Of a DNA stretch of 17,156 nucleotides, positions 6,755 to 14,158 are shown piece after piece. The DNA is from Promethearchaeota archaeon (GTDB taxonomy: Archaea > Asgardarchaeota > Lokiarchaeia > Sigyniarchaeales > SOKP01). How positions within the stretch are numbered: the first letter of the stretch is position 1; every line of letters begins with the position of its first letter. The stretch is taken from assembly GCA_030615235.1 (NCBI GenBank), contig JAUWZR010000024.1, forward strand, positions 1 to 17,156, in the 5' to 3' direction. The notes under the pieces were generated by a model. The model was not told the origin of the DNA and ran no database searches. It saw nothing but the letters and a program-made list of their open reading frames with translations. The position numbers and the translations under genes were made by a program.

Positions 6755-8272
6755 ATGTCTCTAAAGCTTGGTATAGTATTTAATTTTCTTCAATTACCTG
6801 ATGTTTCAAAGTATCCTTTTGTGATAAATAAGAGAACTGAGGGACTACTCGTTAAAAAGGGATTGTTTGTATATACTAAATCTATTGAAGGTTATTTAAT
6901 AGGAATAATTGAAAAAATTGTGCTATTAAATGAATATTTCTCTGATGCTCTTACAATTAAAGCTTATAACAGCGAAACTAATCCAAATATTCTAAAAGGA
7001 CTCTTTCCTAGTGACGATTTTGAATACGCTATTGCAATTGTAAAAAACTTAGGAATTGTAGAATTCAATGACTCTAATGAAACGGAATTTAGCAGGATAA
7101 AGAGGATGATGTATCCAGCAAATCCAGGCAAAGAAGTATTTTTAGTTGAAGAAGAAATCCTAGATGATTTTATTGGTATTAATCGTAAACATGGCTTAAA
7201 TATCGGAAAAGTTAAAGTATCTGACATCGAAGCTCTTATCGATATGGATCGATTACTAAACAAACATTTTGCAATTCTCTCAATCTCGGGAGGAGGCAAA
7301 AGTTATCTTACTTCAGTATTGATAGAAGAATTATTAACAAGAGAGAACAGCTATGGAACACCAGCGATCATTATGGTTGATGTACACGGTGAATATTGTT
7401 ATCTTAAAAATATTCCTTCTTTAAAGAGTAAAGTTAAAGTTGTAGACACTTCGTACTTTCAAATTTCAACCCCTAGCTTAAGTGCTTATAATTTTAAAAA
7501 ATATCAAGAACAAATGTCTTATGTTCAGATAAGAGAGTTAGCTAAATACATTAAGAAATTGAGAAAAAGTAAAAAAAAATACACACTTAATGAAATTATT
7601 GAAGAAATTGAGAATGATCCAGAAGGCAGTAAAAATACTAAACAAGCTTTAATAGGGTGGTTGTCTGAATTAGACTGGTTAAAATTGTTTGGACCGCAAG
7701 AAAATCCAGTATTAAATAATTTTGTGAAGCAAGGAGAAATATCTATCTTTAATCTCCAAAATGAAATTTCAATTCGTAAAAAACAGATAATTGTCGATTA
7801 TATATGTACTCGCTTGTTTTATTTAAGAAGAATGAACAAGATTCCTCCCTTTTTATTGATAATTGAAGAATCACACCAATTCTGCCCAGAAGCAGCTCAT
7901 TCTAAAGCAATTTCAAAATATATCATTGAAACAATTGCTAGAGAAGGAAGGAAATTTATGGCATGTTTATGTTTAATAAGTCAAAGACCTAAAAAGTTAA
8001 GCACTACTGCTTTATCGCAAACCAATTCGAAATTAATTCTTAATATTAAAAATCCTTACGATTTAAAGCATCTGATGGACAGTTCTGAAGCAATCACAAA
8101 AGAATTCGCTAATATGATTTCAAGCCTTGGCGTTGGTGAAATGTTATTAATGGGAAATGCCGTAAATTATCCAATATTTGTAGATATACGAGAAAGAAAA
8201 TTTAAATCTCCAACTGAACATACAACTTTAGCTCAAGAATGCATTAACTGGAAAAAAGTCCACTCATTTTAA
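6755..8272 (+). CDS. HerA-like (FtsK/HerA superfamily, DUF87) ATPase
   Basis: 505 residues. The N-terminal ~150 residues are beta-rich, in line with the HAS-barrel that precedes HerA ATPase cores. The core shows a P-loop at about 175-183 (LSISGGGKS), the HerA-typical MVDVHGEY at about 207-214, a Walker B strand ending in two acidic residues (FLLIIEESH, E371/E372) and a SQRP segment at about 409-412 near sensor/arginine-finger positions. HerA forms hexameric DNA translocases and, with the NurA nuclease, resects DNA ends. The usual first Gly of the P-loop is Ser here (SISGGGKS), which is unusual. No nurA, mre11 or rad50 is in the window, so this may be one of the HerA paralogues with another partner, such as those found in antiviral systems. 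The gene's end overlaps a small minus-strand gene tail to tail. Confidence 0.8.
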   Translation: MSLKLGIVFNFLQLPDVSKYPFVINKRTEGLLVKKGLFVYTKSIEGYLIGIIEKIVLLNEYFSDALTIKAYNSETNPNILKGLFPSDDFEYAIAIVKNLGIVEFNDSNETEFSRIKRMMYPANPGKEVFLVEEEILDDFIGINRKHGLNIGKVKVSDIEALIDMDRLLNKHFAILSISGGGKSYLTSVLIEELLTRENSYGTPAIIMVDVHGEYCYLKNIPSLKSKVKVVDTSYFQISTPSLSAYNFKKYQEQMSYVQIRELAKYIKKLRKSKKKYTLNEIIEEIENDPEGSKNTKQALIGWLSELDWLKLFGPQENPVLNNFVKQGEISIFNLQNEISIRKKQIIVDYICTRLFYLRRMNKIPPFLLIIEESHQFCPEAAHSKAISKYIIETIAREGRKFMACLCLISQRPKKLSTTALSQTNSKLILNIKNPYDLKHLMDSSEAITKEFANMISSLGVGEMLLMGNAVNYPIFVDIRERKFKSPTEHTTLAQECINWKKVHSF

Positions 8273-8539
8273 CTCATCCATTATTTCACTTCTAATATGC
8301 TGATTCCTTTTGTTCAGTACAATCATTTTTTTTGTTTTTGAAACCCTAAATACATTAATTATACTTCGACTTTCCAGCTTCATTAGGAGCTCTTCTAACA
8401 TTAGTGATTGAATAAATGAGAATTCTTTCTTAAGTAATTCTTCTAAACGTTTGTCTAAAATTTCGCCTTTATTTTTTATTAAAATATCTATTAAAGAATT
8501 TACGATAGGTTTTTGATTCCATCTGTGACTTTCGATAAT
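8264..8539 (-). CDS. Small protein, possible winged helix, apparent ATT start
   Basis: An open frame of 91 codons from the ATT at 8539 with protein-like composition: ESHRWNQKPIVNSLIDILIK, then GEILDKRLEELL, SLMLEELLMKLESRSI and KKMIVLNKR. The pattern of helix, short turn, helix, then 'RSIINVFRV...KKMIVL' resembles a winged helix, though no family was recognised. There is no ATG, GTG or TTG between the upstream in-frame stop and codon 47. An AGGTGG stretch just upstream resembles the ribosome binding site core, which favours the ATT at 8539 or the next codon ATC. A start at internal ATG codon 47 would leave only 45 residues. Its stop lies inside the 3' end of the HerA-like gene. It follows cdc48 by about 80 bases on the same strand. 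Confidence 0.55.
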   Translation of the reverse strand: MIESHRWNQKPIVNSLIDILIKNKGEILDKRLEELLKKEFSFIQSLMLEELLMKLESRSIINVFRVSKTKKMIVLNKRNQHIRSEIMDELK

Positions 8540-8540
8540 A

Positions 8541-8548
8541 AACCACCT
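8541..8548 (-). promoter_or_regulatory. Ribosome-binding-site-like AGGTGG before an ATT start
   Basis: On the minus strand AAAAAGGTGGTTT precedes ATT at 8539. AGGTG is part of the GGAGGTGATC complement of the 16S rRNA tail. The spacing to ATT is short (3 bases), and ATC at 8536 would be slightly better placed. It is the main support for placing the start here. Confidence 0.4.
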
Positions 8549-8617
8549 TTTTCTAAATTTAGTTTAAATTTGCTACAATAATATAAAATAATATCCTACA
8601 AATTAATTTTATGAATA

Positions 8618-10852
8618 TTACACAACCATTTGATCTTCTTTTGATTGTTGAATGATTCTACTTTTTAATTTTTTTCCAAAATCTTCATACCACTTAATTA
8701 TTTCTGGTGTAATGCTCGGGTAAAGCGATTCTAATGCCATTTTAAAGTGTTCCTCAGTAATTTTCCTTGCTCTCAAATTTTCTCTTAAAGCAATCATGCC
8801 AGCTTCACGACATAAAGTTTCTACATCTGCTCCAGTGAAACCATCTAGCTTCTTATTTAACTTATTTAAATCAATATTAGCTGCTAAAGGCATGTCTTTT
8901 GTAAAAATCTTAAGTATTTTCTCTCTTCCATCTTCATTAGGAGCGGGAACGAGGAGTATCCTATCAATTCTTCCCGGTCTTATTAAAGCAGGGTCTAAAA
9001 TATCAGGACGGTTTGTAGCAGCAATCACTATAATATCTTTTTTTACCTCTAATCCATCCAACTCAGTTAAAAATTGCGAGAGAACTTTTTCTGAAACTCC
9101 TGAATCGGTAGTGTGCCTACCTCTACTTGGAGCTATCGAATCAAATTCATCAAAAAAAATGATACAGGGTGCTGCCATTTTAGCTTTTCGGAATACTTCA
9201 CGAATTGCTTTTTCGCTTTCTCCAACATATTTTGATAGCAATTCAGGTCCCTTAATTGATATAAAATTTGCTTTAGTTTCGGTTGCTACTGCGCGAGCTA
9301 AAAGTGTCTTTCCACATCCAGGGGGGCCATAAAGCAGGATTCCTCTTGGAGGACTTATCCCCATTCGCTCGAATATTTTAGGATGAGATAAAGGCCAATC
9401 AACAGATTCTATCAACTTTTGCTTTAAAAGTTCCAATCCACCTATCTGATCCCATGTAACATTTGGTATTTCGACGAACACTTCTCTTATTCCAGATGGC
9501 ATTACTTCTTTTAACGCTTCCTCAAAATCAGCTTTTGTAACCTCTATTTGTTCGAGCAATTCGGGATCTATTATTTCAGAATCTAAATCAATCTGTGGGA
9601 GATATCTCCTCAGTGCTGACATTGCTGCTTCTCGACATACTGCAGAAATATCAGCCCCTACAAACCCATGAGTAATATTAGCAAATTCCTTTAAGGAAAT
9701 TTTTTTGTCGAGAGGCATACTTCTCGTGTGAATTTGGAAAACTTCTCTTCTCCCTTTTTCATTTGGAACTTTTATTTCAATTTCGCGATCGAATCTACCT
9801 GGGCGCCTTAGTGCGGGATCCAAACTATTGGGCCGATTTGTTGCACCGATTACTATTACTTTGCCTCTACTATGTAACCCATCCATTGATGCTAATAGTT
9901 GAGCTACAACCCTTCTTTCAACTTCTCCAGTAACAGTTTCTCTTTTAGGTGCGATGGCGTCAATTTCATCAATAAAAATTATTGAAGGACTTTTTTCTTC
10001 AGCCTCAATGAATATTTTGCGTAATTTTTTTTCTGATTCACCATAATACTTGCTCATTATTTCTGGTCCATTTATTGAAATAAAAAACGCTTCACTTTCG
10101 TTTGCTACGGCTCTAGCTAATAGAGTTTTTCCGCACCCTGGAGGACCTCTTAATAAAACACCTTTTGGAGGGTCAATACCCAAATGTTTAAATAATGAAG
10201 GATGTCTTAGTGGGAGTTCAACCATTTCTCTAACTCTTTGTATTTCACGATCTAAACCTCCAACATCTTCATATGTAACATAATCTGCCCCCCGCTCTTC
10301 ATCTTCAGTAATGTGTTCACTTATATGAAGAACTGTCTCTGGTTTAATAGTGCAAATTCCACTTGGTCTCATACTTATAACCTTAAAAGTAATTTCCCGG
10401 CTGATGCCTATTGATATAAATATAAAATCATCAATAGTAACGGGGTAATTACTCAATTTTCGTTTAACGAAGGTTTCAAACCTTGGATTCGATTTTATTT
10501 TAACACTAATTGGTGCTAAAACGATATTTTGAGCGGAATGAGTTTTTACTTTTCTGATTTGAATCGTTTCGTCTATGCTCGTTCCGATATTCTTTTTCAA
10601 TCTAGAATCAATGCGTATGATCCCTAAACCACTATCTTGAGGATAACTGGGCCAAGCTATTCCGGCACTCTCATTCTTTCCAACTAGGGCGATGATATCA
10701 CCTGTTTTTATATCTAACTTTTCCATGGTTTCCTGATCAATTCTAGCGATGTTTCGACCAATATCCCTTTTTTTTGCTTCTTGTACTCGTAAAGACACTT
10801 TTTGATTATCTTTACCATTTGAGCTCTTATTATTATTCTCTTTTGTTGACAT
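8618..10852 (-). CDS. cdc48: Cdc48/VAT-type AAA+ ATPase (p97 homologue)
   Basis: 744 residues, full family length. The N-terminal domain (about 18-185) starts with the family motif LRVQEAKKRDIGRNIARID. The D1 ring has a Walker A at 236-243 (GPPGCGKT), Walker B IIFIDEIDAI at 291-300 and an arginine-finger segment RRPGRFDRE from 349. D2 has a Walker A at 509-516, Walker B IIFFDEFDSI at 564-573 and RPGRID later. The enzyme is a hexameric unfoldase that extracts and threads proteins, in archaea for the proteasome. A charged, Asn/Lys-rich extension of about 17 residues precedes the N domain. The C terminus ends SKEDQMVV, without the hydrophobic-Tyr-X tail that docks archaeal unfoldases on the 20S proteasome. 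AGGAC lies about 6 bases before the ATG as a weak ribosome binding site. It is fifth in the minus-strand informational block. Confidence 0.95.
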   Translation of the reverse strand: MSTKENNNKSSNGKDNQKVSLRVQEAKKRDIGRNIARIDQETMEKLDIKTGDIIALVGKNESAGIAWPSYPQDSGLGIIRIDSRLKKNIGTSIDETIQIRKVKTHSAQNIVLAPISVKIKSNPRFETFVKRKLSNYPVTIDDFIFISIGISREITFKVISMRPSGICTIKPETVLHISEHITEDEERGADYVTYEDVGGLDREIQRVREMVELPLRHPSLFKHLGIDPPKGVLLRGPPGCGKTLLARAVANESEAFFISINGPEIMSKYYGESEKKLRKIFIEAEEKSPSIIFIDEIDAIAPKRETVTGEVERRVVAQLLASMDGLHSRGKVIVIGATNRPNSLDPALRRPGRFDREIEIKVPNEKGRREVFQIHTRSMPLDKKISLKEFANITHGFVGADISAVCREAAMSALRRYLPQIDLDSEIIDPELLEQIEVTKADFEEALKEVMPSGIREVFVEIPNVTWDQIGGLELLKQKLIESVDWPLSHPKIFERMGISPPRGILLYGPPGCGKTLLARAVATETKANFISIKGPELLSKYVGESEKAIREVFRKAKMAAPCIIFFDEFDSIAPSRGRHTTDSGVSEKVLSQFLTELDGLEVKKDIIVIAATNRPDILDPALIRPGRIDRILLVPAPNEDGREKILKIFTKDMPLAANIDLNKLNKKLDGFTGADVETLCREAGMIALRENLRARKITEEHFKMALESLYPSITPEIIKWYEDFGKKLKSRIIQQSKEDQMVV

Positions 10853-10937
10853 ATTAGGTCCTTTAATACTATTTTAAGTATTCTAAAAATATGAAAGAAT
10901 AATTTTGTAAAAATTTTTGCTTTTTGTTAAATAGATT

Positions 10938-11993
10938 TTAATTTTTTTTGAAGAAATTATCTAATGAAACTTGTGTTTTGGAAGAAGTCTGTTTTTTTAA
11001 GCGTTCAATGGCGTTTTTGACCCTTTGCTTTGAAAAATTATGTTGTTCTATCAGAAGTTCTTCGACTTTTTCGTAATTAGTTTTTTCCCAGATTATCTTT
11101 GGATAGTCTTTTTTTATATCTGGGAATAAAAAGATCTCTTTTATTTGTTCAATAGTACTTCTTTCAATGTGAATTTCTATCTTTCCAACCTTAACTTTAT
11201 TATTTATAATATTATCTAATGAACCGAACTTTCTAATAAGTTCGAGAGCTTTATGTTGTCCAATCCCTTTAATACCGGGATAGAAATCAGTTCCTATTAA
11301 TATTCCCATTTCTATTAACTGTTCGCGAGTTATTTTTAGATTTTCAAGAAATTTAGATAGGGAAATGTACTCGATATCAAGTGTAACGGTTGTGTTTTTA
11401 AGTTTCTTACTCCGGCTAACAGCAAAATTTCGTATTAACCTCTCTCCACCAAAGAGTAATGTATCGTAATCTTGAGAAGCACATGCCCAAGCATCACCTT
11501 TTTCGACTAAAAAAGCAGATTGAGCTTCCCCTTCAGAAGTAGCGTCAACGATGGGTATTCCAAGATATTTTAATAATTTCTTACTCTCCTCAATCATCGT
11601 AGTATCCAATTTGGAAGTCATCTGAGCATATTTTTTAGCTTCTCTATAATCCCCATCCTCTTGTGCTTTGATCATCTTATTCTTTGCATCTTCTTTGATT
11701 TTTCTTCTTTCTTTTATAGTCTCCATTTTTAACTCAGAAGGAATTCCGTCAAACACATAAATAGGCTTTATACTATGCTCTAAAAAATTAATTGTCCTAT
11801 AGAATAATCCGGATAGATGGGAAGTTATATTTCCATTGTAATCTTTTAATGGAGTCCCATCTCTTTGCCGGATAATAGCTAAAAACTGGTATATCGTGTT
11901 ATAGGCATCTATAGCAATTTGTTTATTTAATAAATTATCAAAAGTTATAGTTCTCCTTACTTCTTTTACTAGTTCGCTTATTTTAGTGCCCAT
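10938..11993 (-). CDS. fen: Flap endonuclease 1 (FEN-1)
   Basis: 351 residues, standard for archaeal FEN-1, which cleaves 5' flaps in Okazaki-fragment maturation and base-excision repair. Metal-binding acidic residues are visible in order: D29 (AIDAYN), D82 (FDGIP), E154 and E156 (EGEAQ), D175 and D177 (SQDYDTLLFG) and D236 (IGTDF). The helix-hairpin-helix KGIGQHKAL follows at about 242-250. The C terminus carries a PCNA-interacting box, QVSLDNFF at 341-348, matching Q..L..FF, so the protein should be tethered to the sliding clamp. It lies between nob1 (about 60 bases upstream) and cdc48 (85 bases downstream). No strong Shine-Dalgarno directly precedes the ATG. Confidence 0.96.
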   Translation of the reverse strand: MGTKISELVKEVRRTITFDNLLNKQIAIDAYNTIYQFLAIIRQRDGTPLKDYNGNITSHLSGLFYRTINFLEHSIKPIYVFDGIPSELKMETIKERRKIKEDAKNKMIKAQEDGDYREAKKYAQMTSKLDTTMIEESKKLLKYLGIPIVDATSEGEAQSAFLVEKGDAWACASQDYDTLLFGGERLIRNFAVSRSKKLKNTTVTLDIEYISLSKFLENLKITREQLIEMGILIGTDFYPGIKGIGQHKALELIRKFGSLDNIINNKVKVGKIEIHIERSTIEQIKEIFLFPDIKKDYPKIIWEKTNYEKVEELLIEQHNFSKQRVKNAIERLKKQTSSKTQVSLDNFFKKN

Positions 11994-12051
11994 AGTTTAT
12001 CTTTAATTTTATCTCCAATAATTATCTAAGTTTTATTCTATATATTTTCCA

Positions 12052-12582
12052 CTATAATTTTTCCTTTTTCAACAAGCGCTTCTTGAGTTGCAATCCACAT
12101 CTTTCACATTTTTTACCTAAATCTTCTGGTTTGTGCAGTGTTTTGCAATAAGGACAATAAACTTCGAAGTACATTTTCTCCTTTATTCCTTTTTTATATA
12201 AAGGTTTGTATCTAATTTTTAACATAGTACATAAATTTTCCATGGAATAATCATTAGTGTATAGTATGATATCTTCCAGGTATGTGTCCATTAATTCTAA
12301 TACTAAACCCATTAAGCTGATGTCGTTCTTAGATAAAACTTTAGTAGTGCCAGTAGATTTGGATTTTTCCTCAACTACATTTGAGTATTTATCCTGGCTT
12401 TTCTTAACGACTAGTTTTCCAGTCTCAATTGCTAATTCTACTCTTCGTAAAATATTTCTATTTCGATCGATGTATTTTCGTACTTTTAACTCATTCACAA
12501 TCTCTGGAGTTGTGAAAATTCTTTCTGGAAAGTAAGTAAAATCTACGCCAGTTAAAAAAATATTTGTATCAAAAACTAGAAT
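12052..12582 (-). CDS. nob1: Nob1-type rRNA endonuclease, apparent ATT start overlapping NAD kinase
   Basis: Nob1 cuts the 3' end of pre-16S rRNA during small-subunit maturation. The frame encodes a PIN domain plus a zinc ribbon (CPYC ... CERCG), followed by a basic tail. Catalytic acidic residues numbered from the ATT at 12582 are D5 (LVFDTNIFL) and E27 (TTPEIVNEL), then an Asp in LSKNDISL and one in YTNDYS. The Nob1-like 'TG..VLS..D' and 'Y..DYS..N' contexts fit. The first ATG/GTG/TTG in frame is the GTG at 12498 (codon 29), which would delete the first strand, D5 and E27. The frame is open back to a TAG near 12607, so the start must lie in 12498-12606. ATT at 12582 aligns with the Met of other Nob1 proteins and gives 176 residues. 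It overlaps the NAD kinase end by 14 bases. Identity is firm; the start codon is inferred. Confidence 0.85.
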   Translation of the reverse strand: MLVFDTNIFLTGVDFTYFPERIFTTPEIVNELKVRKYIDRNRNILRRVELAIETGKLVVKKSQDKYSNVVEEKSKSTGTTKVLSKNDISLMGLVLELMDTYLEDIILYTNDYSMENLCTMLKIRYKPLYKKGIKEKMYFEVYCPYCKTLHKPEDLGKKCERCGLQLKKRLLKKEKL

Positions 12583-13495
12583 TGATTTCTTCTTCTGGGC
12601 TGTCGTCTAACGGCACCTTTATAGTTCCAATTATCTTTTTCCTTAATCTTCGAATATAATTATCGCTTATACTTTTAGAAAGACGAATAAAACTTGTATG
12701 AGAATTTGCTTTACGTACTCTAATTATTGATTTTGGTTGGATATCTTTTAAAGTTTTTTGGCCATCTATAATAATCTTAGCACTTAACCTTGGTCTTAAA
12801 AGTTGGACTTCAACTTCGCTTTCTATTGGTAGTACAATAGGTTTCAAACCCGAACGAGCAAAACTATTTAACGGTGTAATTTGCATTACATCCATCGTTG
12901 ATTTAACAATCGCACCACCTGCGCTAAGGTTATATGCCGTAGAACCAACAGAAGTAGATACAATAATTCCATCTAGATAACTACGATTGAGATAACAACC
13001 GTCAATTTTTACAGACGCCAAAAGAACTTTTGAACTCTTTGATGAGACTATTAAAATTTCGTTTAGAGCGTTGCTCAATCGAATTTCTTCAGAATCCTTT
13101 AATAGAAAAGCAGCTAATTTGGAGCATTTTTCAATTAAAAAATCTCCTTTTAAAACACGATTTATATCATTAAAAACATTCCTTTCGTTTGTTTCATCTA
13201 GGAATCCTAGGGATCCAATGTTAACGCCTAGTATGGGAGGTGAGTTCCGCGGTGGCAAACCACCTGCTACTCTTAATATAGTTCCATCTCCCCCTACAGA
13301 GACTAAAAATTTTGTGTTATCTTTCGTCATTTCCTTTAAATCTTTTCCACTATGCGGAAAGATTTTAGGTGCGATTCTAGTCTCCATTTGAACAATTTCA
13401 CCCTTTTTTACTAAAAATTCGAAAATCTTTTTTGTTAAGTTAATCGCTCTCTCTGAGTCCATTCTGCAAGCTAAAGAAATTGGTTTTTTTTCCAT
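12569..13495 (-). CDS. nadK: NAD kinase
   Basis: 308 residues. It makes NADP from NAD using ATP or polyphosphate in the cytoplasm, supplying reducing power for biosynthesis. The signature GGDGT lies at 68-72 (SVGGDGTILR), followed by GVNIGSLGFLD. The NE motif is N145-E146 (LNEILIV), and the nucleotide-binding DGIIVSTSVGSTAYNLSAGG stretch is at about 175-194. The length fits archaeal and bacterial single-domain enzymes. The C-terminal tail DDSPEEEINSSF is acidic and extends beyond the core. The codons for its last residues also contain the likely start of nob1 in the +1 frame. It stands 84 bases after aIF5A on the same strand. Confidence 0.95.
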   Translation of the reverse strand: MEKKPISLACRMDSERAINLTKKIFEFLVKKGEIVQMETRIAPKIFPHSGKDLKEMTKDNTKFLVSVGGDGTILRVAGGLPPRNSPPILGVNIGSLGFLDETNERNVFNDINRVLKGDFLIEKCSKLAAFLLKDSEEIRLSNALNEILIVSSKSSKVLLASVKIDGCYLNRSYLDGIIVSTSVGSTAYNLSAGGAIVKSTMDVMQITPLNSFARSGLKPIVLPIESEVEVQLLRPRLSAKIIIDGQKTLKDIQPKSIIRVRKANSHTSFIRLSKSISDNYIRRLRKKIIGTIKVPLDDSPEEEINSSF

Positions 13496-13579
13496 GACTC
13501 TCAGGCTCTTTTTAGAGTTTTTTTATTTTATCCAAAAAAAAATTTAAAAATATATTAATTGATAAAAGCTTTATGAATT

Positions 13580-14008
13580 CTAATTTATTATAATTCTAGT
13601 AATTAAAGTTTTACCCGCTAATTTCCAATATTCTAGCTGTGCTAATGACATCTTTCCTGGATCCGCTTTTAATCTTTTTAGTTTTGAAATCAAATCCTCA
13701 TCAGCAGGCCAATTTACATCCATAGATTCATAACTTTCAAGATCCATTATATTAATCGATGTATCTTCAATAAAACTAATCTGAGCGGTACCCTTGATTA
13801 TCTCGGGAACAGAAATCATGTGTCCCGATGGAATTGTGAGAGATCTCTTGTTTTTATCAAATACTCCGATGCATACCACTCTTACTTTCGCATGTCCGTG
13901 CTTTCCTGACTTACTCCTTTCAGTTGCTTTAATTATACATGGTTCATCATCAACCATCATATATTGTCCGGTTTTTAACTTCTGAATTTCCGTTCTACGA
14001 ATTGACAT
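13580..14008 (-). CDS. eif5A: Translation factor aIF5A
   Basis: 142 residues. aIF5A binds the ribosome E site and relieves stalling, for example at proline runs. The hypusine/deoxyhypusine loop is visible as SKSGKHGHAKVRV, with the modified lysine expected to be K36 (by analogy with K50 in GKHGHAK of the eukaryotic protein). The N-terminal SH3-like domain is followed by the OB-fold domain, which begins near residue 73. Here TIPSGHMISVPEI matches the domain joint of the family. AAGGAG about 6 bases before the ATG supports the start. It is the first gene of the minus-strand block, and its promoter is shared with divergent SRP54 in the 150-base gap. No deoxyhypusine synthase gene is seen. Confidence 0.95.
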   Translation of the reverse strand: MSIRRTEIQKLKTGQYMMVDDEPCIIKATERSKSGKHGHAKVRVVCIGVFDKNKRSLTIPSGHMISVPEIIKGTAQISFIEDTSINIMDLESYESMDVNWPADEDLISKLKRLKADPGKMSLAQLEYWKLAGKTLITRIIIN

Positions 14009-14013
14009 TTTTT

Positions 14014-14019
14014 ACTCCT
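14014..14019 (-). promoter_or_regulatory. Shine-Dalgarno of aIF5A
   Basis: AAGGAG followed by TAAAAA and then the ATG at 14008 on the minus strand. It is a well-placed ribosome binding site, which decides the start. The upstream gap to SRP54 (14020-14158) is nearly all A and T, with TATA-like stretches around 14070-14090. These could serve either divergent gene, and no precise box can be assigned. Confidence 0.55.
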
Positions 14020-14158
14020 TTTTTTTTCTTTAATGTTAATAGGTAATATTTATTATTTTCACATATCTTTTTTTATATTATATTATAATCATTTAAAAAA
14101 AAATATTAGTTTTTGTTTATTTTAATTATTAAAACACAAATGCAATTTCATTTATACT

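Noticed and set aside
6522..6764. Plus-strand 80-codon frame at the end of the membrane-protein gene
   Set aside because: Its second half is translated poly-T intergenic DNA (runs of Phe, Leu, Tyr and Ile), and its first half is an out-of-frame reading of the membrane protein.
8796..9332. Plus-strand open frame of 178 codons opposite cdc48
   Set aside because: It is the antisense shadow of the D2 domain; its Pro/Ser-rich translation mirrors conserved AAA motifs and it has no promoter or start signal.
12498..12500. GTG at 12498 as the start of nob1
   Set aside because: It would remove the first PIN strand and the catalytic Asp and Glu, which are clearly encoded just upstream in the same frame.
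12257..12535. Plus-strand open frame opposite nob1
   Set aside because: It is antisense to the real PIN-domain frame, with no protein-like motif.
13496..13530. CTCT-TTTT-AGAG hairpin followed by a T-run
   Set aside because: It has terminator shape only on the plus strand, while the neighbouring genes are on the minus strand, and the stem is only 4 bp.
14117..14136. Near-palindrome TTTTAATTATTAAAA upstream of SRP54
   Set aside because: Such symmetry is expected by chance in a stretch that is almost only A and T.
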